A stretch of DNA of 64,000 nucleotides from Allobaculum mucilyticum (GCF_022701195.1 NZ_CP078089.1:1364001-1428000); one strand, 5' to 3'; counted from the first letter of the stretch, positions 1-9,179 are shown. Made by a program: numbers and translations. Notes: a model not told the origin generated them from the letters alone.

Positions 1-1
1 G

Positions 2-1339
2 TCTTCAACCCGTGACCAGATCAAAAAACGCGTCAAGCAGGTTCTGGCTATGGTTGATCTGTCCCAGCATGAGAAAACCATCATTTCCAAGCTGTCCGGC
101 GGTCAGAAAAAACGGGCATCCATCGCGGTTGAGCTGCTGAGCGATCCCCAGCTGTTCTTCCTGGATGAGCCAACCTCCGGTCTGGACCCTGGAACAGAAA
201 AAGCGCTGATGCTGACACTGAACCGGCTGGCCAAAGAGTACAACAAGACCATCATCATGGTTACCCACAACATCAGTTCGCTGGAAAAGTGCGACCAGGT
301 CATCTTCATGGAACCCGGCGGCCGCCTGGCTTTCATGGGTCCGGTTGCCAAAGCAAAAAGCTATTTCCATACCAGCGAACTCTCGGATGTCTATCAGATT
401 CTTTCTGAAGACCGAAACGGTCAGTACGCTGCAGCATGGCGTGCTTCGCAGAGCAATCAGGCGCCGACCGTCCCAAATACACGTGCCATTAAGCCTCGTT
501 CAAAAGACAGCTTCTTCCATCAGTGGGGCGTTCTGCTCAACCGCTATTTCTCTCTGCTGTTCCGCAAAAAATCCCTGCTGGCTCTGCTGATCATTCAGCC
601 GATTATCATCGCCGTTCTGCTCGCTTTAGTTGCCAGCGAAGATACATTTACGGTTTATGACGACACCAAGTCCATGATGTTCTCTCTTGCCTGTGCTGCA
701 ATCTGGCTTGGTCTGTTCGATACGATTCAGGATATCTGTTCGGAGCGGACAATCATCAAGCGCGAATACATGAATAAGCTGAGGCTCTCCTGTTATCTAT
801 GTGCCAAACTTGTGGTCTATTCGTGCGTCGGCATCATTCAGGCCTTACTGCTTGGCGGCATTTATCTGGCCATGATGGGACAGAACCTGGAAGGCATCTT
901 CACGCCATGGGGCGATGCGGAAATGATTCTCGTATTGTTCATGACCATTCTGGCTTCTCAGGCTCTTGGTTTTATCGTCAGTGCGCTCAGCCGTTCCGCT
1001 GACAAAGCCATGGTCAGCGCGCCATTCCTGCTGATCATTCAGCTTCTGTTCTCCGGCATTCTGTTCAAGCTTGAAGGCTTTGGCGAATTCATCTCCTACT
1101 TCACCATTTCCAAATGGTCAGTTGAAGGTCTTGGTTCTGTAGCCAACCTCAATGCTCTCGAATCAAGGATCGCCAGGGAATATCCCGACCTGCCTTTAGG
1201 CGAGCGGGAAGTTGAAGAAGTCTTCCGCTATTCCGTCGGCCATCTCAATCTGGTCCTGTTCATTCTCCTGCTCTTTGTGGTTGTGGAAATGATCTTGTGC
1301 GCCCTGGCACTGCGGCGCATCAAAAAGGACCAGCGCTAA
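2..1339 (+). CDS. ABCG-type ABC transporter, ATPase fused to permease (5' truncated)
   Basis: The reading frame is open from the window edge, so the Walker A end lies outside and the true start is not visible; 445 codons remain. Near the visible start are the ABC signature LSGGQKKR, Walker B with D-loop (LFFLDEPTSGLD) and the switch histidine (MVTHN). From about visible residue 165 an ABC-2-type membrane domain follows, with about six hydrophobic segments. ATPase-then-membrane order on one chain is that of ABCG/White-type half transporters, which usually export lipids, drugs or peptides as dimers. An FHA-domain gene starts 92 bp downstream, and FHA domains are sometimes fused to such transporters. 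The substrate cannot be told from the sequence. Confidence 0.85.
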   Translation, partial: SSTRDQIKKRVKQVLAMVDLSQHEKTIISKLSGGQKKRASIAVELLSDPQLFFLDEPTSGLDPGTEKALMLTLNRLAKEYNKTIIMVTHNISSLEKCDQVIFMEPGGRLAFMGPVAKAKSYFHTSELSDVYQILSEDRNGQYAAAWRASQSNQAPTVPNTRAIKPRSKDSFFHQWGVLLNRYFSLLFRKKSLLALLIIQPIIIAVLLALVASEDTFTVYDDTKSMMFSLACAAIWLGLFDTIQDICSERTIIKREYMNKLRLSCYLCAKLVVYSCVGIIQALLLGGIYLAMMGQNLEGIFTPWGDAEMILVLFMTILASQALGFIVSALSRSADKAMVSAPFLLIIQLLFSGILFKLEGFGEFISYFTISKWSVEGLGSVANLNALESRIAREYPDLPLGEREVEEVFRYSVGHLNLVLFILLLFVVVEMILCALALRRIKKDQR

Positions 1340-1430
1340 AAAAACGATGCTGACTGACGCAGTTTCTGCATCAGATCTTTGCATCGTTAATCCTTCGTCT
1401 TTTGTCTATTCCATTCAGAAAGGAAAGTCT

Positions 1431-3008
1431 ATGAAACTCTGTCTGTGGATTCCCGCATATAACGTTTCTGTTCCTGCTGCACCGACCAGTCTTGCGATTG
1501 GTCTGCGCAGCCGTCCAGCCCCGCTGGTCGACCCGAAAAAACTTGAACAGAAACCAAAAGCCTCATCAGGCAAGCATTCCTCATCGAACAGTTCATCCAA
1601 AGGCTCGACTCCTGTTTCTTCCGCACAGCTCTCCAAAGAAGAAGCAAGACGCGCCTTCCTCAACTCCGGACGTCCAGAACACGCCTGGGTTTCGTCCTCT
1701 AAACCCGAATTTGAAAAGTCCTCTTCTTCTTTCCAGAGCGAGCGTCATGAATTCACCCCTTTTTCAGACGACAACCACGTAAAGAAATCCGAACCCGTAC
1801 GGCAGGATGAATCAGATTCTTCAGATAATCCATTCCGCCCCTTCTTCTCCGACTCTTTGGGCGAAAAAGAAAGCAGCATCGAAGAACGGATCGAAGAACC
1901 CGCAAAAGAACCAGCACCTCAAAAAGCTGAAGAAGAGAAAAAAGAAGACTCTCTCACTGAGCCAGAACCTGCTTCTCCACTCTTTCAGGAAACAGAAAAT
2001 GATCCCCGCGATGAACTTCAGGAAGATACCATCGGTATTTCCATGGAAGAATTCGCCCGCCTTCGTGCTCTGGAAGCCGAATACGAACGCATCAGACAGG
2101 CTGAACCTGAACCCGAACCTGATCCAGAACCTGCAGAAAAGCCAGTTCTGAAAGAAGAGCCGGCTGCTCTGGCAGAAAACAAACCGGAAGCTGAAGAAAA
2201 GCCGGAACCTGTTTTTGAAGAAGAACAGAAAATTGAAGTCATCAGCGAACCTGCCGCTCCGATTGAAGAACCGGCAGAACCAGAACCTGAGCCTGAACCA
2301 GCACCGAAACCTGAACCCGCAAAACCATCTGACAGTGCGAACAAGTTTGTCTTCCCCGCTCTTCTGGCAAATGACCCGCAGGAAAACAAGCCCGCCGTTC
2401 AGCCTGCTGCCCCTAAAGAAGAGCCAGAAGAACCTGAACAGCCTGCACCTGTATCGATGCCCGATCTTCCTGCTGTTGAACCCAAACCGGAACCCGTACA
2501 GAAAGCCCCGGCAAAAGAAGAGTCTGAAGAACCTGAAGATTCGGATGAGCTTGATGAAGATCTGACACGCGATTACAGCTTTGAGATTGCCGGATCGATT
2601 ACTTCCGCCATGCCTTTTGCGGATGAATCCGATGCCGATGCAGATAAAAACAAAGAAGAAGCGCCAAAGCTTATTGAGCCGATTGCCGCTGCGCTGGATC
2701 TGGAAGCGTCTGAGCCTCTGTTCCTTCGCCATCTCAACAGCGGCGTCATGATCCGGATCGGCGATCACCCGCTTCGCATTGGAACTTCCTCTGCCTGCGA
2801 TTACATCATCGAATTTGATCAGAGCGTCTCCCGTGAGCACGCGTTAGCCAGAAATGTCGATGGTCATATCTATATTGAAGATCTTGGATCGACCAACCAG
2901 ACCTTCATCAACTGCTTCCCCATCCGTAAAAATACGGAAATGAAACCCGGTCAGATTCTGCGGCTTGGCCTGTATCAGGTCTTCCAGCTCGTCCGCTATG
3001 GAGAATAA
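1431..3008 (+). CDS. Pro/Glu-rich protein with C-terminal FHA domain
   Basis: The start at 1431 follows an AGGAAAG ribosome binding site; an in-frame upstream extension to 1347 lacks one. The 525-residue product opens with a short conserved-looking stretch, then has about 350 residues of low-complexity sequence dominated by Glu, Pro, Lys and Ala (EPEPEP-type runs), probably disordered. The end, about residues 435-520, is an FHA domain: the strand PLRIG, the phosphothreonine-binding SREHA motif near residue 467, and the GSTNQT loop near 486. FHA domains bind phosphothreonine peptides, so a Ser/Thr kinase partner is likely but none is in the window. It sits between an ABC exporter and two small genes and probably shares their transcript. 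Its specific role is unknown. Confidence 0.85.
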   Translation: MKLCLWIPAYNVSVPAAPTSLAIGLRSRPAPLVDPKKLEQKPKASSGKHSSSNSSSKGSTPVSSAQLSKEEARRAFLNSGRPEHAWVSSSKPEFEKSSSSFQSERHEFTPFSDDNHVKKSEPVRQDESDSSDNPFRPFFSDSLGEKESSIEERIEEPAKEPAPQKAEEEKKEDSLTEPEPASPLFQETENDPRDELQEDTIGISMEEFARLRALEAEYERIRQAEPEPEPDPEPAEKPVLKEEPAALAENKPEAEEKPEPVFEEEQKIEVISEPAAPIEEPAEPEPEPEPAPKPEPAKPSDSANKFVFPALLANDPQENKPAVQPAAPKEEPEEPEQPAPVSMPDLPAVEPKPEPVQKAPAKEESEEPEDSDELDEDLTRDYSFEIAGSITSAMPFADESDADADKNKEEAPKLIEPIAAALDLEASEPLFLRHLNSGVMIRIGDHPLRIGTSSACDYIIEFDQSVSREHALARNVDGHIYIEDLGSTNQTFINCFPIRKNTEMKPGQILRLGLYQVFQLVRYGE

Positions 3009-3012
3009 AACT

Positions 3013-3330
3013 ATGCAGCAGACATTCAGCGGTGTCATTTTTGGCACAACCGCATTCCATCACGACAGCGCCCTCGTCCTTGCGCCAAACCAGATTGTCT
3101 ATGTGACAAAAATGCCCGACGGGCAGGTTGAGTTTGCCATGGAGCCAGGCGAAAAGACGCTCTGCGCCCTTGCCTGGAATCCGAAAAACCAGTCCTATAC
3201 CGTACAGCCGATCGCTCAGCGCGCCGTTTTCCTCGAGACCGGCCAGCCATTAGGCCGCTTTGCTTACGACCTTCCCCGCCGCACGGGACTCTATTTTGTA
3301 GAAAGGAAGAACCTCGTGGTTCTTGGATAA
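3013..3330 (+). CDS. Small protein of unknown function in the FHA cluster
   Basis: I do not recognise this 105-residue protein. The start at 3013 has GGAG nine bases upstream and lies 4 bp after the FHA gene's stop; an ATG at 2998 inside that gene is in frame but has no ribosome binding site. The sequence alternates short hydrophobic and polar stretches, suggesting a beta-rich fold, with no signal peptide or membrane segment. It ends with ERKNLVVLG and is followed after 3 bp by the zinc-ribbon gene, so translation of the cluster is tightly packed. Co-expression with the FHA protein is likely; a shared role in phospho-signalling or transporter control is only inference. Confidence 0.6.
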   Translation: MQQTFSGVIFGTTAFHHDSALVLAPNQIVYVTKMPDGQVEFAMEPGEKTLCALAWNPKNQSYTVQPIAQRAVFLETGQPLGRFAYDLPRRTGLYFVERKNLVVLG

Positions 3331-3333
3331 ATC

Positions 3334-3618
3334 ATGCTTGCTAACGAAAAAACACTCTCCGTCAACCAGAGAAGCAAACCCGCACCGCAAAGAGAAACTC
3401 TGCAGAACGCTCTGCAGCAGGCTTATGAAGATCTCGGCCGTGCGTATTACACCTACCGTTTTGAAGAACCTGTTCCTGAACTGATTGAATACTTCAACCG
3501 CATCACTACTCTGAAAAACCAGATTGCAGCCGGCACTGTTCCCACATGCCCGGCCTGCGGCAATCCGCTCAGTCAGGGCACCCGCTTCTGCGGCGTCTGC
3601 GGTGCAAAGATTTCCTGA
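3334..3618 (+). CDS. Small zinc-ribbon protein
   Basis: This 94-residue protein has a helical, partly coiled-coil-like middle and ends in a double-CxxC zinc ribbon: CPACGNPL, then FCGVCGAK at the C terminus. The four cysteines should bind one zinc ion. No membrane segment is visible. It starts 3 bp after the preceding stop, making it the last gene of the ABC-FHA cluster. Such C-terminal ribbons are common in small adaptor-like proteins of Bacillota, but no reaction can be assigned. Two other unrelated proteins in this window (10858-12300 and 48055-48654) carry the same ribbon type at their N termini. Confidence 0.75.
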   Translation: MLANEKTLSVNQRSKPAPQRETLQNALQQAYEDLGRAYYTYRFEEPVPELIEYFNRITTLKNQIAAGTVPTCPACGNPLSQGTRFCGVCGAKIS

Positions 3619-3668
3619 TCGATTCTCATATCATCAATTCCTGCAGAAATAAGTACTCTGAATTTTAT

Positions 3669-3723
3669 TGAGGTTTTGAACCCTGCGAGCTTTTTTCCAA
3701 ATGCTTAAGGTTTCAAAACCTCA
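3669..3723. terminator. Inverted repeat after the FHA cluster
   Basis: Twelve-base perfect arms (TGAGGTTTTGAA and its complement) at 3669-3680 and 3712-3723 enclose a 31-base loop containing TTTTTT. It lies 50 bp past the zinc-ribbon gene and may end the cluster transcript. There is no clean T-run after the stem, so termination is uncertain. The rest of 3619-3994 holds no gene I can support. Confidence 0.4.
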
Positions 3724-3994
3724 TCTTTGTTTAAAGGGAGCCTGGACTGTCATTCAGTTTCCCCGTCTTCTTTCTCGTGCGGCACAAATCTGAATGCGGG
3801 ACTCAGGCAGCCGCATCTGGAAAGAACGTAGAACCTCCAGATAGATAGCAGCAGTATTTATGTATATTTAGAGAGTAATTTCATTTTATATGCAGAAAAG
3901 CAGGATTTCATGCTGTTTTCTGATTGACCGAACGATAGTATAGAAATAGATCGCTCACATAATTTCAAGGCAATATCCAGATTCAAACTGCCTG

Positions 3995-4013
3995 AAAGGA
4001 GAAACTCATTATG
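3995..4013 (+). promoter_or_regulatory. Stranded ribosome binding site and start codon of the disrupted secreted gene
   Basis: AAAGGAG at 3995-4001 stands nine bases before an ATG at 4011. That ATG is part of the target duplication of the IS1182-type element. Removing the element joins this site exactly to the secreted gene that now begins at 7581, so this is the original translation start region, cut off from its gene. Confidence 0.75.
4006..4012. repeat. Target-site duplication TCATTAT of the IS1182-type element
   Basis: TCATTAT at 4006-4012 is repeated at 7576-7582, directly outside the two inverted repeats. The duplicated bases include the first two letters of the ATG of the gene that was hit. 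Confidence 0.75.
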
Positions 4014-5616
4014 ATGCGCCCGACAAAAGTAACAAATAGCTGAAGTGTGTTCATAAATCTTGGACTGATCCGAATTTTTCAAAATAATGCTACAATTAAT
4101 TGAAATTAATCTCGATTAAATTAATATTAGTAGTATAATATAATTGAATATTTCAGGGGTGTTTCTTATGTCGCAGTCCAAGTTCAAACCCATTCAGATG
4201 AATCTCTTCGATCTAACCTACTCACTTTCTGATCGAAAGCTCAGAATGCTTGAATCCGGCTGGCCGGGCTATTTCAACCGTGTCATTATTCCTGAGCTGG
4301 TTAAACTTGAATCGATTTTTGAGCCTCTTTACTCAAAGAACACCAACACCAGACCTTCAACTCCTACATACCTCGTTTTAGCTATGCTTGTTTTGAAAGA
4401 TCTGTTTACTCTGACAGACGAAGAACTGGAGAGAAGCGTTACCTTTTCTCTGGAGTATCAGTTCGCTCTTGGAACAACGTCCTTTGAACATCAGCCGGTA
4501 AACCAGAGAACGCTTAACCGCTTTCGTGCTGCCAATGCCTTTTATATGCAGCAGACTGGCATCGATCTTCTCCATGAATTTGCCGAAAAACTGGCCAAGT
4601 CTCTTAAAGACGCCTATCTTGGCACCAATCTCAAGCGGAGAATGGACTCCATCATGGTCGATAACGGCGCCAGAAAGCTTTCAAGACTGCAGCTGGCGCA
4701 TGTGGTCATTAAAAACATGCTCATGGTTTTGGATGAAAACAAAATCGCAATCCCCGAGAATCTTCAACACTATATCGAGGACTTCGATGAGAATAAGGTT
4801 ACTTATCACTCCCATACTCCGGCTGCGGCTAAACTGCAGACCGCTTTTCAGGATGCCTGTGCCGTTCGTGATCTGATTCCAGGCACGCTGAATGACTGTG
4901 AAGAAGCACAGATGCTCATCCGCTTTGTTTCCGAGCAGGTCAACACAAACACCGATGGCTCTTTTCATTCCGTTCGTGACGGAAAAGAGCTGAACTCGAC
5001 TGTCCTGAACAATCCAGTTGAGCCGGAATCGACTTTCCGTAAGAAGGCCGGTGAAAATCACCAGGGATACGTTGGCAATTTCGCTGAAACAGTCGACCTC
5101 GATACCAACCGAAAGATCATCGACTCATTTGATTTCCAGCCCAATATCTACAGCGATTCCAAGTTCGCCAAAGATGAAATTCAGAAGATGGCTGAAGAAG
5201 GAGACGAAACAACTTTGGTTGCCGACGGAGCCTACATCAGCGTGGATAACATCAATGAAGCAGCTGAACACGGAATTCAACTTGTAGGAACTGCTATGAC
5301 GGGTAAAGAAACACCCGATTTGACTGCTGATTTCGAAATCGATGAAGAAACAAAAACGGTAACCTGCCCAAACGGAAAGACTGCAGATCGAGTAACCTAC
5401 TACGAGAAAACCGATTCCTGGAATATCTCATTCCACAAAGAAACAACCTGTAAAGATTGCCCATTCGCTGCAACTGGCCGATGCCCGATGAAAAATCACA
5501 AAAGAGTCAGATCTGGAACCATTTCCCAGAAGAAGATCCAAAGAGCACACCTTCAGCGGACCATGAAAAGTGAAGAGGCAATTGCCAATTACCGGTTCAG
5601 AAACGGTGTTGAAGCT

Positions 5617-5626
5617 ATCCCAAACC
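5617..5626. repeat. Target-site duplication ATCCCAAACC of nested IS4 copy 1
   Basis: ATCCCAAACC at 5617-5626 is repeated at 7277-7286, immediately outside the 17-bp inverted repeats of the nested element. The 10-bp length fits the IS4 family and shows a simple transposition event. Confidence 0.92.
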
Positions 5627-7276
5627 CAATGTCATTAAGTTAAGATTTCTCAGACCACATCAGCGTTAAGCAGTGATGTGGTCTTTTTTCTACTCTTCAA
5701 GTCAAATCTCGAATGATTCGAGTTTTTTCACTTTTTTCTAAAAATCTATTGACAAATTTCTGCCGCCGCGCGGCTGCTTCGCAGCCGATGGGGAGAACTT
5801 AAAGGAGTTTTCCCTATGACTGCTATCGCCAAAGAATGTTCTTTCTTCAGAAACACCTTCCTCAATATCATCAGCTCAGAAACGGCGAACCCTGCCAATT
5901 TTACTTCTCAGTCCGCCTTCACCCGTAAGCGGCAGATTGACCTGCATGAGCTTGTCCTTCTTCCGTTTCAGCTGACAGAGGAATCCCTCGCTGCTTCCTT
6001 TCCCTGGATCCTGTTTAAGGGCGGATCATCTGTTTCAGCCTCTGCTGTGTCTCAGGCCCGTTCCAAAATCAACTCTTCACTTTATAAAAACGTCTTCAAT
6101 CGGTTTAACAAGGCAACTTCCAGCTCTGATGTTAAAACCTTCAAGGGTTATCGCCTCCTCGCTGTAGATGGAAGCGAGATTCAAGTTCTTCCTGAACAGG
6201 ACAATGACATCACCTATGGCGCTTCTAAAAAAGGCAAGAAGAGGCACTTTGTTCATTTGAATGCCGAATTCGACGCCCTCAACTCCGTCTTTACTGACGC
6301 GCTGCTTCAACCCGGCTCTGAGAAGAATGAAGATTCAGCTCTTCTTGAACTCGCTCAGCGTTCTTCATTTCAGAAAGCCATCTTCATCGCTGATCGGGGA
6401 TACGAAGCTCTTATGTCTTTCTATCGCCTGCAGAAGGAACATGTCCCTTTTGTCATACGTATCAAAGACGAGACATCATCTACAAGCATTCTCAAGTACT
6501 ATAAGACTCCCGAGTCAGAAGAGTATGACATTCCTTTCAATGTGATTCTGACCAGTAAAAACAACAGGCATGTCAAAGACCATTGGGATGTCTATAAGTA
6601 CATCTCTTCGTACAGGAAGCAGCCTGAATTTGACGGTCAAACGACTGAACTCCCTTTAAATATCAGGGTTGTGAGGTTCAAAGCTGCCTGCGAAGGGAAT
6701 GAATCATTCATTACCGTCTGCACCAATCTGTCGGAAGCTGAGTTTGGGACCGAGGACATCAAGCAGATCTACCGTCTGCGCTGGCAGGTTGAAGTCGGCT
6801 TCAGGGGACTGAAACGAAACACCGATCTTGAATGGACTCATTCAAGGAAGCTTGATCTGGTCCAGGCAGAGATCTATGCCAAAATGACTCTCTACAATCT
6901 TTGTTCCCGTTTGCGCAACAAGGTAGAAAGATCTCGTCAGCACCAGAAGCGCATCGCTCAGGCCAAAAAGCACAAGCAGAAGGCAGATTTCGGATTCATC
7001 ATCAAAACGATTCAACAGTGGCTGTTCAAAAAAGCCAGAATCAGCTTGAGTACACTGGAAGATCTTCTTCTGGCCAGGATATCTCCGATCAGAGAAGGAA
7101 GAGCTGATACCAGAAAGAAGAAGTGACAGATTTGAAAACCGAAAAGTCATCAGGATGATTTTTTCAACAGGTAGAAAATCATCCTTTTCGTCATGCCTGA
7201 GACGCAAAATATAAGAAATGACAACGCTCATGAACAGGGTATACGATTTTTATCCCTCCTTAACTTAATGACATTG
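5627..7276 (+). mobile_element. IS4-family insertion sequence, copy 1 (nested, intact)
   Basis: The 1,650-bp element has perfect 17-bp terminal inverted repeats, CAATGTCATTAAGTTAA at 5627-5643 and its complement at 7260-7276, with a 10-bp target duplication. Inside the left end a hairpin with T-run (5650-5688, arms around AGACCACATCA) can stop transcription coming from outside. A GC hairpin CGGCTGC-TTC-GCAGCCG (5771-5787) lies just upstream of the transposase ribosome binding site. Another hairpin (7151-7182, arms AGGATGATTTT) follows the transposase. All parts look intact, so this copy may still be mobile. Confidence 0.92.
5816..7126 (+). CDS. IS4-family transposase, copy 1
   Basis: A 436-residue DDE transposase. 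The first catalytic Asp is in LAVDGSEI, the second in FIADRGYEAL, and the third acidic residue sits in the IS4-family YREK signature starting at Tyr319 (YRLRWQVEVGFRGLK, spacing Y-2-R-3-E-6-K). AAAGGAG lies before the start. The length is normal and no frameshift is seen. It is clearly related to the copies at 25458 and 27837 but is the most divergent of the three, so it is probably a separate element type sharing the same terminal repeats. Confidence 0.93.
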   Translation: MTAIAKECSFFRNTFLNIISSETANPANFTSQSAFTRKRQIDLHELVLLPFQLTEESLAASFPWILFKGGSSVSASAVSQARSKINSSLYKNVFNRFNKATSSSDVKTFKGYRLLAVDGSEIQVLPEQDNDITYGASKKGKKRHFVHLNAEFDALNSVFTDALLQPGSEKNEDSALLELAQRSSFQKAIFIADRGYEALMSFYRLQKEHVPFVIRIKDETSSTSILKYYKTPESEEYDIPFNVILTSKNNRHVKDHWDVYKYISSYRKQPEFDGQTTELPLNIRVVRFKAACEGNESFITVCTNLSEAEFGTEDIKQIYRLRWQVEVGFRGLKRNTDLEWTHSRKLDLVQAEIYAKMTLYNLCSRLRNKVERSRQHQKRIAQAKKHKQKADFGFIIKTIQQWLFKKARISLSTLEDLLLARISPIREGRADTRKKK

Positions 7277-7580
7277 ATCCCAAACCAGCTAAGAAGGAAT
7301 CAAAAAATTGATACCCTTCCGTTCAGGGGGTTAGTGCGCAAAAAATTCGGATATACGTTAGCTATTACGGCAATAAACGTAAGACGAGTGCTGAAATACG
7401 CACAAGAAGATGCCAAACAGGCATTGGATCTTCTTGTATCTTCGCTGATTCAAGCTATGTATGTGAAATATGCCCCAATTTCACATATTGAACTCAATTT
7501 AGCTTTTGTTTGTGTTCACTATTGATGAACACCAAATCTGCCGTCAGCAAAATTGGGTATTTTGTCTGACGCATCTCATT

Positions 7581-9122
7581 ATGAAAAACAGAAAAAGCCG
7601 CCTGCAAAAAGGCGAATGCATGCTGCTGTCTGGTCTGCTGCTGATGCCTTCGGCTGCTTACGCCAAAACGCCGGAAACCGGATACGACCAGAAGGAAGCA
7701 GCTGATACATCCGGACAGACCGTGTACCGGCTTTACAATCTCTCCACGGGAGAACATCTGTATACCCAATCGCCTCGAGAACGGGCACAGTGTGTTCGCT
7801 TAGGATGGATGGACGAGGGAATCGGCTGGATTGGCGCACAGCAGGGAGATCCGGTGTACCGCCTCTATAACCCGAATGCCAGAGGCGGGGATCATTACTA
7901 CACGATGAATCGCAAGGAGGCAGAGTTTCTGACTTCCGTTGGATGGAAATGAGACAACGGCGGAAACGGGATCTTCTTTTCTGCCGGTTCAACCCCTCTG
8001 TACGTTGCATACAATCAGAACGCGGATTCCGGCGCGCATAACTACACCGTCAACAGCAGCGAGCAGAACTATCTGCTTAAAAACGGCTGGAAATACGGCG
8101 AAGTGGCCTGGAAAGTGATCTCTGCACCGCAGTCGGGCGAACCTTCCGATACCGCACTGAATGTGGTAAAAGATCTTGGCGTAATGAAGCAGGCGCCTTT
8201 GTCGTTCAATCAGGATGGATGGATTGTCTTCAAAAATAAAAAGATCGGTTTTATCAATGCGCAGGGAGAAGAAACTGTACCGGCGAAGTACCCCTGGCTG
8301 CACCTGCACAATTTCACGAATGAGAGAAAATCGGATGGCTATCTGACCATAGCCGAGCACAGCTGGCCGCAGAATCAATTCCAGGATATTGCCACACTTC
8401 CCTATGATCACTACGTCTCTGAACTGATGTTTGGACTGGGCGGTTACTGGCCTCCTCGACCCTGGTTTTTCGATTCATCCACGGAGACTATCGTATATCG
8501 AGAATACAGAGAGGATAACTCGTATCAGACCGTCCCTCTCTGTGAGGTCGATCCTTCCATATATGCCGCATATGCCGACTACGATATGATCAAGCTTGGC
8601 AATCAGGACTCGCGCAAAAAAAATTTCTGGATCTGGCAGCCAAAAACGGGAAAAGTAACTGGTCCGTTCCGCTCTGACGGTTTATATTCTATACCTGGTG
8701 CGAGCACACAGTCGGTGGACGCAGAAGGCGGTTACTCATTCTGTGGAAACTGGGCAGAACCGTATGGAGGAGATTCCAGCACAATGCAGATTTTTGAAAT
8801 CGGATCTCCCTCCTATCGACGGTATGTTCTGTACAATCCAATGGAAAATTCTGGTCTTGTCGGATTTGATGAGCTGAAAGTCAATATGTACGGAACTGTC
8901 GGACGGATTGGCCGGAGCACCTATGTATATGATGAGAATGGAAACCTTATGTATTCCGGCGATTTTGAAGACGCCGGCATGCCGGTCGGCAATCTGGTCC
9001 CCGTCAAAACCGATGGTACATGGAAGCTGGTCACCCTCGAAAGCGTACAGAAGCAGCAGCCTACAGACCCGCATAAACCGTTCACTGTTACGGATCTGGT
9101 ACGATCGATTCCCGCAAAATAA
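7581..9122 (+). pseudogene. Secreted DUF5648/WG-repeat protein, disrupted by IS and an in-frame TGA
   Basis: The frame starts MKNRKSRLQKGE with a signal peptide (hydrophobic LLSGLLLMPSAAYA), then has two copies of the DUF5648-type repeat (VYRLYN...GEHLYTQSPRE...LGWMDEGIGW). A TGA at 7950-7952 follows SVGWK. The same frame then continues without another stop to 9122: a third repeat (LYVAYNQNADSGAHNYT) and WG-repeat-like sequence (KKIGFINAQGEETVPAKY). The whole would be 513 residues. The IS1182-type element at 4013-7575 has moved the start codon away from its ribosome binding site and promoter. Silencing by the insertion and later loss of the reading frame is the simplest history. An intact relative of the first half is at 49850-50737. 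Confidence 0.8.
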
Positions 9123-9179
9123 ATTGAACTGGATAAATCCAGATGCGAACATAAACAATCGAAATGCTTTGTGCATATT

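Larger units (their letters stand above)
4168..7525 (+). pseudogene. IS1182-family transposase, split by an IS4 insertion
   Basis: The start at 4168 follows AGGGGTG. Residues 1-486 are encoded up to 5626, ending in RNGVEAIPN; after the inserted element the frame resumes at 7287 with QLRRN and runs to the stop at 7523-7525. Joining 4168-5626 to 7287-7525 restores one uninterrupted frame of 565 codons, typical of the family. The N-terminal part matches the DUF772/InsH-like region, the middle has the VADGAYIS acid motif, and a cysteine cluster (CKDCPF, GRCPM) precedes the C-terminal helix. The broken first part would end with a few codons read from the inserted element's inverted repeat. Inactive as it stands. 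Confidence 0.9.
4013..7575 (+). mobile_element. IS1182-family element interrupted by an IS4-family element
   Basis: The ends are imperfect inverted repeats: GATGCGCCCGACAAAA at 4013-4028 matches the complement of 7560-7575 at 14 of 16 positions, with weaker similarity further in. The element is flanked by the direct repeat TCATTAT. Subtracting the nested 1,650-bp element and its 10-bp target duplication leaves about 1.9 kb, the usual size for the family. It carries a single transposase gene, now split. The outer boundary is ambiguous by one base on each side because CTCATTATG is repeated. Confidence 0.8.

Noticed and set aside
3858-4082. Minus-strand frame of 74 codons before the IS1182-type element
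   Set aside because: No ribosome binding site, no recognisable product, and it crosses the inverted repeat of the element.
7950-7952. TGA read as Trp (alternative genetic code)
   Set aside because: Many intact genes here end in TGA (for example the zinc-ribbon gene at 3618 and an IS4 transposase at 7126), and the affected gene is already cut from its promoter, so a nonsense mutation is simpler.
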